Origin: Wolfiporia cocos
Taxonomy: Eukaryota > Basidiomycota > Agaricomycetes > Polyporales > Phaeolaceae
Direction: 5' to 3'
DNA length: 64,000 bases
Assembly: GCA_029448655.1 (NCBI GenBank)
Contig: JACCLO010000021.1
Coordinates: forward strand, 1 to 64,000
Of this stretch, positions 45,827 to 56,773 are shown one piece after another. How positions within the stretch are numbered: the stretch's first letter is position 1; the number at the start of each line of letters is the position of its first letter. The position numbers and the translations under genes are program-made. The notes beneath the pieces are model-generated. The model saw nothing but the letters and a program-made list of their open reading frames with translations. It was not told the origin of the DNA and made no database searches.

Positions 45827-46889
45827 TGTCACACGCCAATTTCAAGCCTTTAGGCACAGTACCTCTTCCGACCATCGAGAGCACCCCCGAAGCTGGGAAC
45901 CCGATGCCTCAGCCAGATCCAAGCCCTACGTATGTACCACTACGGGCACTAGCTAACAGCATCGCCAGCCACGCCTAAGAACCCTAGTCCCGGACCCCAC
46001 GTCCAGTCCAATATAAAGCCACACAAGTCACATGACCCTTGGCTCACGCTAAGCCGACCCTTGGCTCACGTTAAGCTGACCCTTGGCTCACGCTAAACCG
46101 ACCCTTGGCTCACGCTAACCAAGACTTACGGCTAGGACTAAACCACGTCCACCCAACCAACCAAACCCTACGCCTCCCGTCTCCATGAACCCATGCCATT
46201 ACAGGCACTAGACTTACACTCTACGCGTCCACGCTCCTGCCACTCCTCAGTACCAAGAACCTCGGAACCTAGGCCGTGAACGATCAACCTTTAGTACGTA
46301 ACCCTTTGGGAACATGGACCGCTCGCGCGCTCCCAGACCACACCCTGTATAAACCCTGCCATTGGCACGGCAGAACCCCTATCGACGAGAACCACCGATA
46401 GAACCCCGATCGACGTAACCTACCGATCACCACCGCCATTACTGGCATAGACCCGACCGACGAGGACCACCGGTCATTATGACGTCACGACCCCGATCGC
46501 GGCAGACCACGCCCGATCACGGACTTAGAACCCCGCCATTACCGGCGCACCTACGATCGACGAGAACCACTGATCGAACCCGACCGATTGGCTATTCCTT
46601 TGATCCGACCCTTATACGCTACGTCGCCATGGACATCCTCGCGTACCCCAGCGCTCCGATGCCATTACCGGCACATAGCTCATAGCCAGTTAGATACCAG
46701 TACGTAGAGGCCTCTGAACCACCGTACACAAACATGTACAAATAGATTAGGAGTATATATGCCAGACAGTCTTGAGCGTAAACCTCAGACTTGTCTTGGC
46801 CTTTTGTGCCTTGAGATGCCCGGACCAGGAAGGCGCTTTCATGCGACCCACCTTCCCCCGGTGTGTGTCTTAAGGTTGCGCTTGTGTCA
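45827..46889. mobile_element. Solo LTR of a retrotransposon, 1,063 bp, with 5-bp target duplication
   Basis: Starts TGTCACACGCC and ends GCTTGTGTCA, the TG...CA ends of an LTR, and is flanked by GCATG on both sides (45822-45826 and 46890-46894). The uninterrupted site, TTTGGCATGCGCGAG, is present in copy 2 at 50267-50281, which proves the insertion. A possible TATA (CTGTATAAACC near 46346) and the absence of a coding frame or primer site fit an LTR left by recombination between two LTRs. LTR lengths near 1 kb are unusually large for Copia and more common for some Gypsy elements, but the superfamily is not determined. Confidence 0.85.
46034..46126 (+). repeat. Four tandem 22-23-bp repeats inside the LTR
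   Basis: Unit GACCCTTGGCTCACGCTAAG with small changes, four copies in a row, about 93 bp. It sits in the promoter-side part of the LTR, where such repeats often act as transcription enhancers. Confidence 0.8.
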
Positions 46890-49328
46890 GCATGCGCGAG
46901 TAAAGTTCTCCACTGCGGCTTGTCTCTTTTATGTCACTCGATACGCTGGGCTGCTACATACAATATGCACGATGCTGACACTCGCTCAATGGGTCGAGGG
47001 GCCTATAATTGGAGGACAGCGGGTATGAGATTCGTACAGTAATGACTATTTTAACAAAATGCTAAGTGTAGGTGTACTCTACAGAGCTTGTGGGTCGTGT
47101 ATAAGTCTGTTGCCTCACATGTGTCGATATTGACCTAGCTCAAAGCTGCCTCGGCCTTGTATATTGCCAATTCTCCCTAGAGGTGCTGATTCTGGCCTCT
47201 GCTGCGGGTGGGTGAAAACGCTGAACATTTCGGCTGAAGCTGAAATGTTGCACAATCAGTATTTTCTGTTATACGTATTAGGGCCCTCGATTACAGCAGG
47301 CTCTCATTGTGGGCCACAGCAATGCTGGGCATCCTGAACCCAATCTTGTCTCTTGTCAGATCAAATCATGACACTCGACGGGACTAATACTCACTTCACT
47401 CATAATCGCAGGATATATTGTTTGCACCCACCCCGAGCTTTTACTACACAATGTCTCCTACTGTAAAGGGCTGTGGTGCTTTCGAGACAAATCGCAGTCC
47501 GTCGTACGTACTTTCACTCTGCTACCATATAGATTGTTGATTACGGCATAGCGGTGAATTTCTCGCAATAGACTTGTCAGATTAGTACTCAAAGCAGGAG
47601 TATGCAGCTATGTTGGTCGCTCGTTTGTCGGCAATGTGCGCAGACGGACTGGTTCTGCTACTCAGCCTCCTCAAAACCAGAGACATTCTGAGGCACCATA
47701 AAACGCTAGCTCATTCTGACAAGCCTGCGTCATTATCCGAAGCTGTGTACAGAGGAAGTACGTCATTCATTGCCGATTTGATCCCGACTTCTTTCTGAAG
47801 TGTCCTTAGGTGCAATCTCCTTTCTGTGAGGATTCCATTGCTCTCGTGCAAAACTTGATCACCTAACGTGGGATTTGTTTAGGATTCTCTTCGCGATCAA
47901 TGTAATATGCGCAATGCTTTGTTTGCTCGAATTTTGGAGCTTATGGCCGGTGGGTGACTCGCTTACTAGGTTCTCTCCGTATGTGACAATGCTAATCCTG
48001 TGATCATGCTATTAGTCTCTCCCAGTCGTGGAGGTCATGTCTTCCTGGGTTGCATTGTACGTCCATTTGGCGTAGACGTCTAGCATAATCGAGCCTTGAC
48101 GATTAACTGCTGCACAGATCTACTGCGCTCGTCACATGCAGATTCTTACTCGATTTGCGAGAAATGTCAGACTCGACCGTTAACTCTGCTGCGTCGGAAC
48201 CAGACATCATCTTCGTCAACATGGTCATTTCTGGCGACGGGTGCGACCAGAGCACCCAGGATGTAAACGTGTGATAGCCTTGTCAAAATCAATAATTGAT
48301 CTCTGTGATTGAATTGCGTGCGGAGTTGCCTGTCGGACAACAGTAAATGTATTTGAGTTGTGCACGGTTGTGGCGGGTCTCAGAGGAACTGGAGCAAGCA
48401 ACGATTATGCTAGCATGAATAGCATTTCGATTACTCTGATTTACCTTGCTAAACATTTGTGTAAAAAAGGGAAACGCCTGCTTGTGAGGGTCCGCGCTCC
48501 CTTACTACCGCTCTGGGTGATTACAAACGCGTGGCGTAGATATGTACATTTTGTCTTCTTTATGCTAAACCATGACTCGACGTCCGAATTGCCCGAATTG
48601 TCCGCCCTCCGATGTGCCCCGTCCCTTGCCGCCTTGTTACCTACCAATCCCGATCGATGCGCAACTTCCATGGCACCATCGCGCGCCGAGCGCGTCAACT
48701 TCCAACTTCCGACAAGCATCGCTGAAATAGATTCGTTACTCGTTGCGGCTTGAGGCTGCGAGGCTAATCGCTCCAGAATTCATGGACGCCCATGATCAGA
48801 GATTCTCCAATTGGCTGTTAGCTGACGTGCTGGGCGTCTCATAGCCTCTCCTTACGTGCTCCAGCGCTTTCATGGCACCGCCCTATTTTCTTTTAGAGCG
48901 TAGAATATATACACAAGATATTGCACATGAAGCTTTGAAGTCTCATCTTAACGGTGAATCAAGTGGTCTCTATTTCTGGTAGGATAAGCGTTTGGTCGAC
49001 TGTTCTTGCCGAAGTGTCGGGGTGTATACTGCTGGTGCCTGAGGGCGCTTTCTGTTAGTACTAACGTCAAATACTGCGCAGTGCACTGTCCATCATCTCC
49101 CAGACAGCTGCGATGAAACGTTGACAGCCCATTTTGGACTTTTCACATGGGGCGACTACGCTCTCATCGCCCCCTTGGGTCGCTGAGTTATAACTCTCAC
49201 CATGGAAGTGTTCACTGATGTCGAGTGGCGTTGCTTCCGTATTCTAGGCAGCGAATTCTGCTCTGGAGAAGCTACATCCACCGTCCCGCTCGGCAATCCC
49301 ATTGACACCGCTTCTGAAGCAGATGGTC

Positions 49329-51636
49329 ATGTCAACACAGCCACTAGAGCAGGTTGATCTTGTCTCTCTCCATCTATTTTGATTAAGGCTCCAACCATAT
49401 AATATACATGTACAGAAAATCGGTAAATATATGGTATATGGTATATACATGGTATATACATGGTATATACATGGTATACATGGTTTTCAGACATGAGATT
49501 TTGAGGAGATCCCGGCATAGCTATTGTTTTGCTCATATGGTTATGTATATTGTCTCTGCCTTCAGTGACACACTACAGGTATCAGCACTTGGCTGATGTG
49601 AGGAAAAAACGGGTTCAAATGTTCATGGCAACACCAATAGCAGGGAATGGCTCAGAAATTGTGCACAATGTGCAAGGTGATGAGAAACTTGCATGCATGA
49701 GCATAATGCATGATGCAATCACTACTTTGTGGCATTATATGATACAGCACAAACATAAATGTGATCTTACCTTCCACTACTCAAGAAGCTAATCAAAGTG
49801 TATGAGTCATGTCTTGACATCTTCACATTTGTGCAGTCACCAAAATGCCTAAATCTCATGACTGCTGCACCATACAATCTGTAAAACACATAACTACTTC
49901 AGGTACATCATTTAGAACATCAGCTGAGAGTCTACTATGATTGCATTCACAATAACCATATACTATGTATATACCATGTATATACCATGTACTCGGCCAC
50001 ATGTAAATACATGTATATAGTATATATAAAAAACCATGTATACATGGTATATACATTATATGGTTGGAGCCTTAATTTTGATAGCAAAATCTGATCTATG
50101 TACAGAACGCTGAAGACTACCTGAGTGATATCATTGTACAATACTGCTATCACGCAGCTGTAGGTGCGCAATCTGGTACCTTGCTGATATTGCGGAGTAC
50201 TGAAGACTCGTCTAGTGGTTTACTGGTACGATTATCTTCTGACACTCAGCAACGAGATTCGATACGTTTGGCATGCGCGAGTAAAGTTCTCCACTGCGGC
50301 TTGTCTCTTTTATGTCACTCGATACGCTGGGCTGCTACATACAATATGCACGATGCTGACACTCGCTCAATGGGTCGAGGGGCCTATAATTGGAGGACAG
50401 CGGGTATGAGATTCGTACAGTAATGACTATTTTAACAAAATGCTAAGTGTAGGTGTACTCTACAGAGCTTGTGGGTCGTGTATAAGTCTGCTGTCTCACG
50501 TGTGTCGATACTGACTCAACTCTTAGCTGCCTCGGCCTTGTATATTGTCAATTCACCCTAGAGGCGCTGATGCTAGCCTGTGCTGCTGGTAGGTGGAAAC
50601 GCTGAGCGTTTCGGGTGGAGCTGACATATTGTACGACTAGTCTTTTCCGTTATACGTGTCAGGGCCCTCAATTACGGCAGGCTGTCATTGTGGACGATAG
50701 CAATTCTAGGCAGCTTGAACCCAATTTTGTCTCTTGTCAGATCAAATCATTGAGACCGACGGCACTAATACTCAATTCGCTCATAATCGCAGGATGTTTT
50801 GTTTGCACCCACCCCGAGCTTCTACAGGATGTCTCCTGCTGCAAAAGGCTGTGGTTATTTTAAGTCTAATCGCAGTCAATAGTATGTGCTTTCGCCCGTC
50901 ATCATCATGATAGATTGTTGATCACATTGTAGCGGTGATACTCTCGCAATGAACTTGTCATATAAGTACTCAAGATAGGACTCTACAGCTATGCTGGTCG
51001 CCCGTTTGTCAGCAATGTGCGCAGACGGACTGGTTCTGCTGCTCAGTATAATCAGAACTAGAAGCATGAGATTCCATAAATCACTGCATTCTGACGAGCC
51101 TGCATCATTATCTGAAGCTGTGTTTAGAGAAAGTACGTCTTCGTCGATTTGAATGCCCATTTCGCTCTAAGACATCCTCAGGTGCATTCTCTTTCCTGTA
51201 AGTTACCCCATTTCCATCCTGCAAAACTCGGCAACATGGTGTCTGTGCAGGATCCTATTCGCAATCAATGTAATATGCACAATGTTTTGTTTGCTCGGAC
51301 TTGGTAGCTTATGGCCGGTGAGTGAATCGCTCCCTAGGTCTTCTCTGTATGCACCAGTGCTGAGTTCTCTGAACATGCCGCTAGTCTCTCCAAATAGTGG
51401 GGCTACTGTCCTCCTGGGTTGCCTTGTACGTCCATTCGGCGTGGAATTCTGTCACAATCGAGCCTTGACCGCTGCACAGATCTGCTGCGCTTGTCACATG
51501 CAGATTTTTACTCGATTTGCGAGAAATGTCGGACTCAACAATTGATTCTGCTGCGTCGCAATCAGATATCATCTTTGCTAATAGGGACATTTCGGGCGGC
51601 GAGGGCGTTCAGAGCTCGCAGGATGTAAACGACTAG
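49329..51636 (+). CDS. DUF6533-like seven-helix membrane protein gene, copy 2
   Basis: Exon 1 (49329-49352) encodes MSTQPLEQ. Intron 1 (49353-50105) contains the MITE. Exon 2 from 50106 encodes NAEDYLSDIIVQYCYHAAV and joins, after a donor at GTAG/GTGCGC, to VVYWYDYLLTLSNEIRYVWH. Further segments in order: VKFSTAACLFYVTRYAGLL, ALMLACAA, SVIRVRALNYGRLSLW-like, APTPSFYRMSP, VARLSAMCADGLVLLLS, INVICTMFCLLGLGS and the C-terminal RFLLDLREMSDSTIDSAAS, ending at TAG 51634-51636. I could place the first three exons with confidence, but later junctions (around 50410-50560 and 50880-51000) are unresolved, so the gene may be intact or damaged. Function unknown; the DUF6533 call rests on recalled motifs. 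Confidence 0.6.
49384..50074. mobile_element. 691-bp hAT-type MITE with 8-bp target duplication
   Basis: Perfect terminal inverted repeats, TAAGGCTCCAACCATATAAT at 49384-49403 and its complement at 50055-50074, flanked by ATTTTGAT on both sides (49376-49383 and 50075-50082). The 8-bp duplication points to the hAT superfamily. Subterminal regions consist of repeats of ATGGTATATAC in opposite orientation at each end, also common in hAT elements. The interior has one plus-strand frame of 87 codons (49529-49792) without a recognisable transposase motif. It lies wholly inside intron 1 of the DUF6533-like copy 2. Confidence 0.92.
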
Positions 51637-51759
51637 AAATTGCATAATAGCACTATAAATGTTAGTATCCGGTCTCTTTCGCTGATTGAAATGCGTTGTG
51701 TTCCCCGTCGAATAACATTGATACATGTATATGAGCTATGCACGGTCAGATCTTAAAAG

Positions 51760-52102
51760 AGCGAAGTAAGGTCACTGGCACTCGGGTCCGTCACGGCCCT
51801 GCCACCCCTGGCTTTGGTCCTCAATTTGCTCCACATTATATACAACAACGCGTTAAAGCTGTTACTCTAAGTACTCAACACCAATGTGAATCATGGTATT
51901 ATCCACTACCCATTATCTGAGCGGATCCTTATTATGCGCGGTTGTGGCGGGTCTCAGAAGAAGATCGAAGTAAGGTTAGGGCCCCGCCACCCTTGGCTTT
52001 GGTCCTCAGATTTTTCAATATTACATCCGACAACATGTCGAAGTTGTTACTCGAGCTCGATGCCAATGATTTCCCTCCCATTATCTGAGCAGATCCTCAT
52101 AT
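51760..52102 (+). repeat. Local tandem duplication in the 3' flank of unit 2
   Basis: Two related segments, about 51760-51930 and 51963-52102, share CGAAGTAAGGT, GCCACCC(C/T)TGGCTTTGGTCCTCA, a GTTACTC step and CCATTATCTGAGC(G/A)GATCCT in the same order. Unit 3 has only one such segment (about 55945-56095), so the duplication arose in unit 2. Confidence 0.75.
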
Positions 52103-52691
52103 GCCGGATTCCTGCGACATGCTTGGAGATCCATGCCCCTTCATGCCACATTCACTGAAACGGTGCGCATGATAGAGACTTGTACTGATGCACTCTTTCC
52201 TCCAAAATGCCCTCGCACGTCTGGCTGAGAAAATCCCCAGATATCACCACGCCGCACTTGTCGCCGGCCATTCCCAATCGCAAGGGGAGCTGAAAACAAC
52301 TCAGAATTATTTGGAATGTCCCTTCATCTGATGGCAGCCTAAATATGCAGAGAAATTCACGCGATAGTGACACCACGATCCGCACAAGTTCCGACTCGCG
52401 CAACGTGGTTCTTGTGTCGCTCCTGACTCCTGATGGGGCTGACATCAAACCCGAAGTGCCACTGTGACGACCATAAGCCTCCGAGTCTGCTGGTGTCAGT
52501 ACTTGCAGACTCATGTTCTGATTGACGGATGCAGTTTGACGAGGGCAGGCTGTGATCATGGGGATGTGTCGATGTAGCATCTATTCAAACATACAATTCA
52601 ACGGGGGAATTCTCACGGTACAAATATGATGGACAATGATAAAAGACACAAACAACTCATTGCTCACCAGTACAACATGAGGCTGAGGCAC

Positions 52692-53002
52692 TGTTGAAAG
52701 TCGATAGGACTTAGTCCAGTAGGACACGGACACTGTAGTTACCGTTTATGGTACGTTGTGGCTTACATAATCAGCGTAGATACTCTTTCGCTCTCTCTGT
52801 AGCTGCTCCCTCAGTACTCGTTTACACTCCGAGTCTGAGGTGAGCAATGGTCTCTTAGCTAGCCTAGATGCATGTGCTGATTCTAGAGTAGTCACTCGTA
52901 TCGTCTCGTGTCTTGCAGGTTTGCATTCAATCCAGTACACTCCGAGTCTGAGTCACTCGTATTGTCTCGTGTCTTACAGCGCGACGTCCCTACTCGTTCA
53001 AA
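52692..53002. mobile_element. Probable solo LTR of 311 bp (Copia-like start)
   Basis: Begins TGTTGAAAGTCGATAGG, a start typical of Copia LTRs, and ends CTACTCGTTCAAA; AGGCAC flanks both sides (52686-52691 and 53003-53008). The matching place in unit 3 (CAGACACGTATCCCGC near 56599) has no insertion. Inside, the phrase CACTCCGAGTCTGAG with the following TCGTCTCGTGTCTT occurs twice. The 3' end lacks a clean CA next to the duplication, so the boundary may be off by a few bases. Confidence 0.6.
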
Positions 53003-53060
53003 AGGCACGTCTTCCGCACAATCGCCTGTAACATCAAGAAAGGAGCATAGAGCGCCGCCT

Positions 53061-56000
53061 CAATGGCAAATAGTTAGAGACCGGGAGCTCTGGACGTTTG
53101 AAAAGGCTGAGGCCCTGGAGACGCCCAGGGTTCAAACGTTCAATGGATCTCTTCGATGACGTCATACGATGCTAATCGACGCCCATCGAAAGCAGATGTG
53201 CAGCTTTGCCGCACTTTTTAAACTGGATCAGTAGGTGTATGGATAGTAAACGTTAGACGCGGTGCGTTGCTATCGTCGCAAGACCAATGTCCCCGCCACT
53301 AACCTACGTAACAGGTGCTTGGCCGCTGCAGTGCGATGGCTCACCAGCTTTAGCCTGAGGGACGCTCTATTGAGTGCATTCACCTGGTATCGAAGCGACC
53401 TACCGCTCAGGTTGGATGTCCGGGTCTCCCACTGGCATGTTTCGCCATGGCTTCGCAACACTGCGGTGTCGGTGACAATAATGTGCAGAAGGGACCATAA
53501 TAATCAGCATCATGACAGGAGCTCCGGTCGCGGCTCTGCTTTACGCATTTGCTCTTCCCGCAACTATGGGAATCTGATGAAACAACTGGAGCAAGAAGTG
53601 ATTATACTAATATGAACAGCGTTTCGATTTACATTATTGAGAATCGCTGAAGACCATGAATTCGTTACTCGGTGCAGCTCGAGGCTGCGAGGCTAATTAC
53701 TGCTTCAGAGTTCAGGGACGCTCAAAGACTCTCTAGTTGGCTGTTGGCTGACGGGCCGTCTCATAGCCTCTTCCAGTGCTCCAGTGCTTTCATCGCACTG
53801 CCCTATTCTATCAGAGCGTAGAATGTATCAATAATCTACTGAAAATGAAGCTTCATCCGCCAAACTGCAGAGGTGAATCTAGTGGTCCCTATTTCTGGCA
53901 TGATTAGCGCTGTTCTGGTCGGAACATCGGGCATATACTAACCTCCATCACTTACCGAGCAATGGCAGTGCACTGTCTATCACATCTCAGGGGCGATGCA
54001 ACGTTGAGCGGTGAAAACCCATCTTGAACTCTCCATATGATGAGACCATGCTTTTACTGCCCCTTGTTAGCCGAGTCATAACGCTGGCCATATAAGTGTT
54101 TACTGGTGTCAAGTTGCGTTGCGCCCGGACTCTAGGCTGCGAATTCTTGTCTGGAGAAGTTATACCCACCCTCCTGCTCGGCAATCCCTTTGACACCGCT
54201 CTCTAAGCAGATAGTCATGTCAACGCGACCACTAGAGCAGGTTGATCTGGTCTTTCTCCATTAAGTTTGAGCCGAAGTTAAATCTTAGAACAGATCGCTG
54301 AAGACATCATCGTTCAATACTGCTATCGCGCAGCTGTGGGTGCGCGAGCTGGTCCCTTGCTAATGCTGTGGAGTACTGAAGACTCGTCACAGTGATTTAC
54401 TGGTACGATTATCTTCTGACACTCGGCAACGAGATTCGATACGTTTGGCATGCGCAAGTGAAGTTCTCCACTGCTGCATGTCTCTTTTATACCACTCGAT
54501 ACTCTGGACTGCTACATACGATATGCATGACGCTGACACTCGCTCAATGGATCGAGGAGCCTATGATTGGAGGACAGCGGGTATGAGATTCGTACACTAC
54601 TGACGATGCTAATGAGATACTAATTATGCGTGCATTATACAGTGCTTGTGGGTCGTGCAGAAGCCTGTCGCCACCTGAGTGTCGATATTCACTGATTCAT
54701 AGCTGCCTTGCCCTTGTATATTGTCAATTCGCCCTAGAAGCGCTGATGCTGGCCTGTGCCGCGGGTAGGTGGAAGTGCTGAACGTTTTGGGTTGAAGCTG
54801 ACATGTTGTACGACTAGTCCTTTCCGTTATACGCGTTAGGGCCCTCAATTACGGCAGGCTTCCATTGTGGACAGTAGCAATTCTGGGCAGCTTAAACCCA
54901 CTTTCGTCTCTCGTAACAAAAAATTATTGAGATCATCGGCACTGATACTCAAATCGCTCATGATCGCAGGAGGCCTTGTTTACACACACCCCGAGCTTCT
55001 ACAAAATGCCTTCTACTGCGAAAGGATGCGGTGCCTTTGAGGCAGATCGCAATGCTTAGTATGCGCTTTTGCTCGTCATTATCATGATAGATTGTTGATC
55101 ACGTTGTAGCGGTGAATCTCTCGCGATGAACTTGTCGCATTAGTGCTTAAGACTTTACAGCTATGCTGGTCGCCCGTTTGTCGACAATGTGCGCAGACGG
55201 ACTGGTTCTGCTGCTCAGTATCATTAAAACTAGAGGCATTCTGAGGCTCCATAAACCACTGCATTCTGACAAGCCTATATCATTATCTGAAGCTGTGTTT
55301 AAAGGAAGTACGTCCTAGTCGATTTGAATGCCCAATTCGCTCTGACGCGTCCTCAGGTGCAATCTCCTTTCTGTGAGTTTCCCCAATTTAATCCTGCAAA
55401 ACTCGGTCACATAAGGTGGGGATTGTGCAGAATTTTATTCGCAATCAATGCAATATGCACAATGCTTTGTTTGCTCGGACTTGGGAGCTTATTATGGCCG
55501 GTGAGTGACTCGCTCCCTAGGTCTCCTCTGTATACGTCAATGCTGAGTTCTATGACTATGCCGCCAGTCTCTCCAAATAGTGGACCTACTGTCTTCCTGG
55601 GTTGCCTTGTACGTCCATTTGGCGTGGACTTCTAACACAATCGAGCCTTAACCGCTACACAGATCTGCTGCGCTTGTCACATATAGATTCTTACTCGATT
55701 TGCGAGAAGCGTCTGACTCAACCATTGACTCTGCTGCGTCGCAATCAGATATCATCTTTGCCAATATGGACATTTCGGGCGGCGAGGGCGTCCAGAGCTC
55801 GCGGGATGTAGACAACTAGAAATTGCATAATAGCACTATATATATTAGTATCCGATCTCTTGCGCTGATTGAGTTGCGTTGTGTTTCCCGTCGAATAACT
55901 GTGATACATGTATATGATCTGCACGGTCAAATCGAAGAAGCAGAATGAAGTAAGGTTTGGGTTCGTCGTGGCTCCGCTTTGGTCCCCAATTGCTCCACAT

Positions 56001-56650
56001 TATACTATCCGAACATGTCGAAGTTGTTACTCGACGTTCAACGCCAATGTAAATTATCATATTATCTACTATCCATTATCTGAGCGGGCCCTCATGAAAT
56101 TTTATGTGCCAAATTCTCTTGAGTGCCTGCGATATGCTTCAGATCCAGCTACAGCCCCACCATGCGCGATGTCATTATATATCCATGCCACATTCACTGC
56201 AACGGGGTTATAACTCGCTTCGTGCTCCTTAAACTCAATGACACCCCGCATGTCTGGCTGAGCGTATGCCCGGATGTCGCCACACTCGCCGGCCACTCTC
56301 AGCCGCGGGGAGCGCCACAAACAGTGCAGGATTGATTATCCCTTCGGGCCGATGACAGCTTAATTCATTCATGCGACACGACCCGCACAAACTATGTCTC
56401 GCGAAGTGGCTGCGGATATCATCTCCTGGTGTCAATAACCATGAGTTTATAGATGCAGTTTGCCTGCAATCATGGGCATGTGTCAATGTAGCATCTACTC
56501 GTACATACAATCCATCAGGGAAATCTACACGGTATGATTATGACGGACAGCGATAGAAGACACACACAACTGATCGCTCACTGGGACAGTATGAGACTCA
56601 GACACGTATCCCGCGCAATCGCCTGTAACATCAAAGAGGGAACATAGAGC
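53061..56650 (+). repeat. Segmental duplication unit 3 (with DUF6533-like gene copy 3)
   Basis: Third tandem segment, free of the insertions seen in units 1 and 2, so the best guide to the ancestral unit (about 3.6 kb). It contains the same 5' landmarks as unit 1 (CCAATGTCCCCGC, CCGCTCAGG, GCTGCGAGGCTAATT) and the same 3' landmarks as unit 2 (CACGGTCA(A/G)ATC, CCATTATCTGAGCGG, TCGCCTGTAACATCAA). Confidence 0.78.
54217..55819 (+). CDS. DUF6533-like seven-helix membrane protein gene, copy 3
   Basis: Exon 1 54217-54240 (MSTRPLEQ), intron 53 nt, exon 2 54294-54339 (IAEDIIVQYCYRAAV), exon 3 from 54393 (VIYWYDYLLTLGNEIRYVWH, then VKFSTAACLFYTTRYSGLL, a DUF6533-like start with helices 1-2), probably to 54580. 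Later conserved parts: CLALVYCQFALEALMLACAAG, in pieces CLALVYCQFALE and ALMLACAAG, with a donor at 54766; SVIRVRALNYGR; LWTVAILGSLNPL; HTPSFYKMPSTAKG; MCADGLVLLLSIIKTR-like; and the C-terminal YRFLLDLREASDSTID ending at TAG 55817-55819. The middle junctions could not be placed with certainty. This copy has neither an insertion nor an obvious early stop and is the most likely functional member. Function unknown. Confidence 0.62.
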
Positions 56651-56773
56651 GAATTTGCGAAGAGACGATCCACGCGTACTCTACGCAGCTTCGCTCAGGA
56701 TGCGCGGTTACCAGTAATAGCACATTCAAGCACTCACGCTTGCTTCGTTAGGGAACATTGACTGAGCCTACAT

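Larger units (their letters stand above)
45659..48274 (+). pseudogene. DUF6533-like membrane protein gene, copy 1 (deleted and LTR-interrupted)
   Basis: ATG at 45659 (MST) as in copies 2 and 3, but the rest of exon 1, intron 1 and the start of exon 2 are missing, so the frame shifts at CCAATACTGCTATCG. After the donor/acceptor pair found in all copies comes IYWYDYLLTLSNEIRYVWH, the signature of basidiomycete DUF6533 proteins (YDYLLTLGDEV-like). The coding sequence is cut at 45826 by a 1,063-bp LTR and resumes at 46895 with VKFSTAACLFYVTRYAGLL. Later segments: RIRALDYSRLSLW, ARLSAMCADGLVLLLS and the C-terminal LLDLREMSDSTV, ending at the TGA 48272-48274. These proteins are predicted seven-helix membrane proteins of unknown function. 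Confidence 0.75.
44520..48385 (+). repeat. Segmental duplication unit 1 (with DUF6533-like gene copy 1)
   Basis: First of three tandem related segments. Landmarks shared with unit 3: GGGAGCTCTGGAC (44526 and 53085), CCAATGTCCCCGC (44738 and 53284), GCGATGGCTCACCA (44775 and 53333), CCGCTCAGG (44850 and 53402) and GCTGCGAGGCTAATT (45105 and 53684). It then carries a DUF6533-like gene broken by a solo LTR. The junction with unit 2 lies at GGCGGGTCTCAGAGGAACTGG near 48380, where the 3' flank of unit 1 and the 5' part of unit 2 are both truncated. Confidence 0.75.
48386..53060 (+). repeat. Segmental duplication unit 2 (with DUF6533-like gene copy 2)
   Basis: Second tandem segment. It lacks the first 500 bp seen in units 1 and 3 and starts at AACTGGAGCAAGCAACGATT (compare 53582). 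It ends with TCGCCTGTAACATCAA and GCATAGAGCG near 53020-53052, also found at the end of unit 3 (56620-56651). It carries three secondary changes: a 691-bp MITE in the gene's first intron, a local duplication at 51760-52102, and a 311-bp LTR-like insertion at 52692. Confidence 0.75.

Noticed and set aside
46034..46126. CRISPR-like array
   Set aside because: Eukaryotic context, units are directly adjacent without spacers, and the array lies inside an LTR.
54336..54392. Frameshift in DUF6533-like copies 1 and 3 at the exon 2/3 junction
   Set aside because: A donor four bases later (before GTGCGC) and an acceptor just before the IYWYDY codons keep frame in all three copies.
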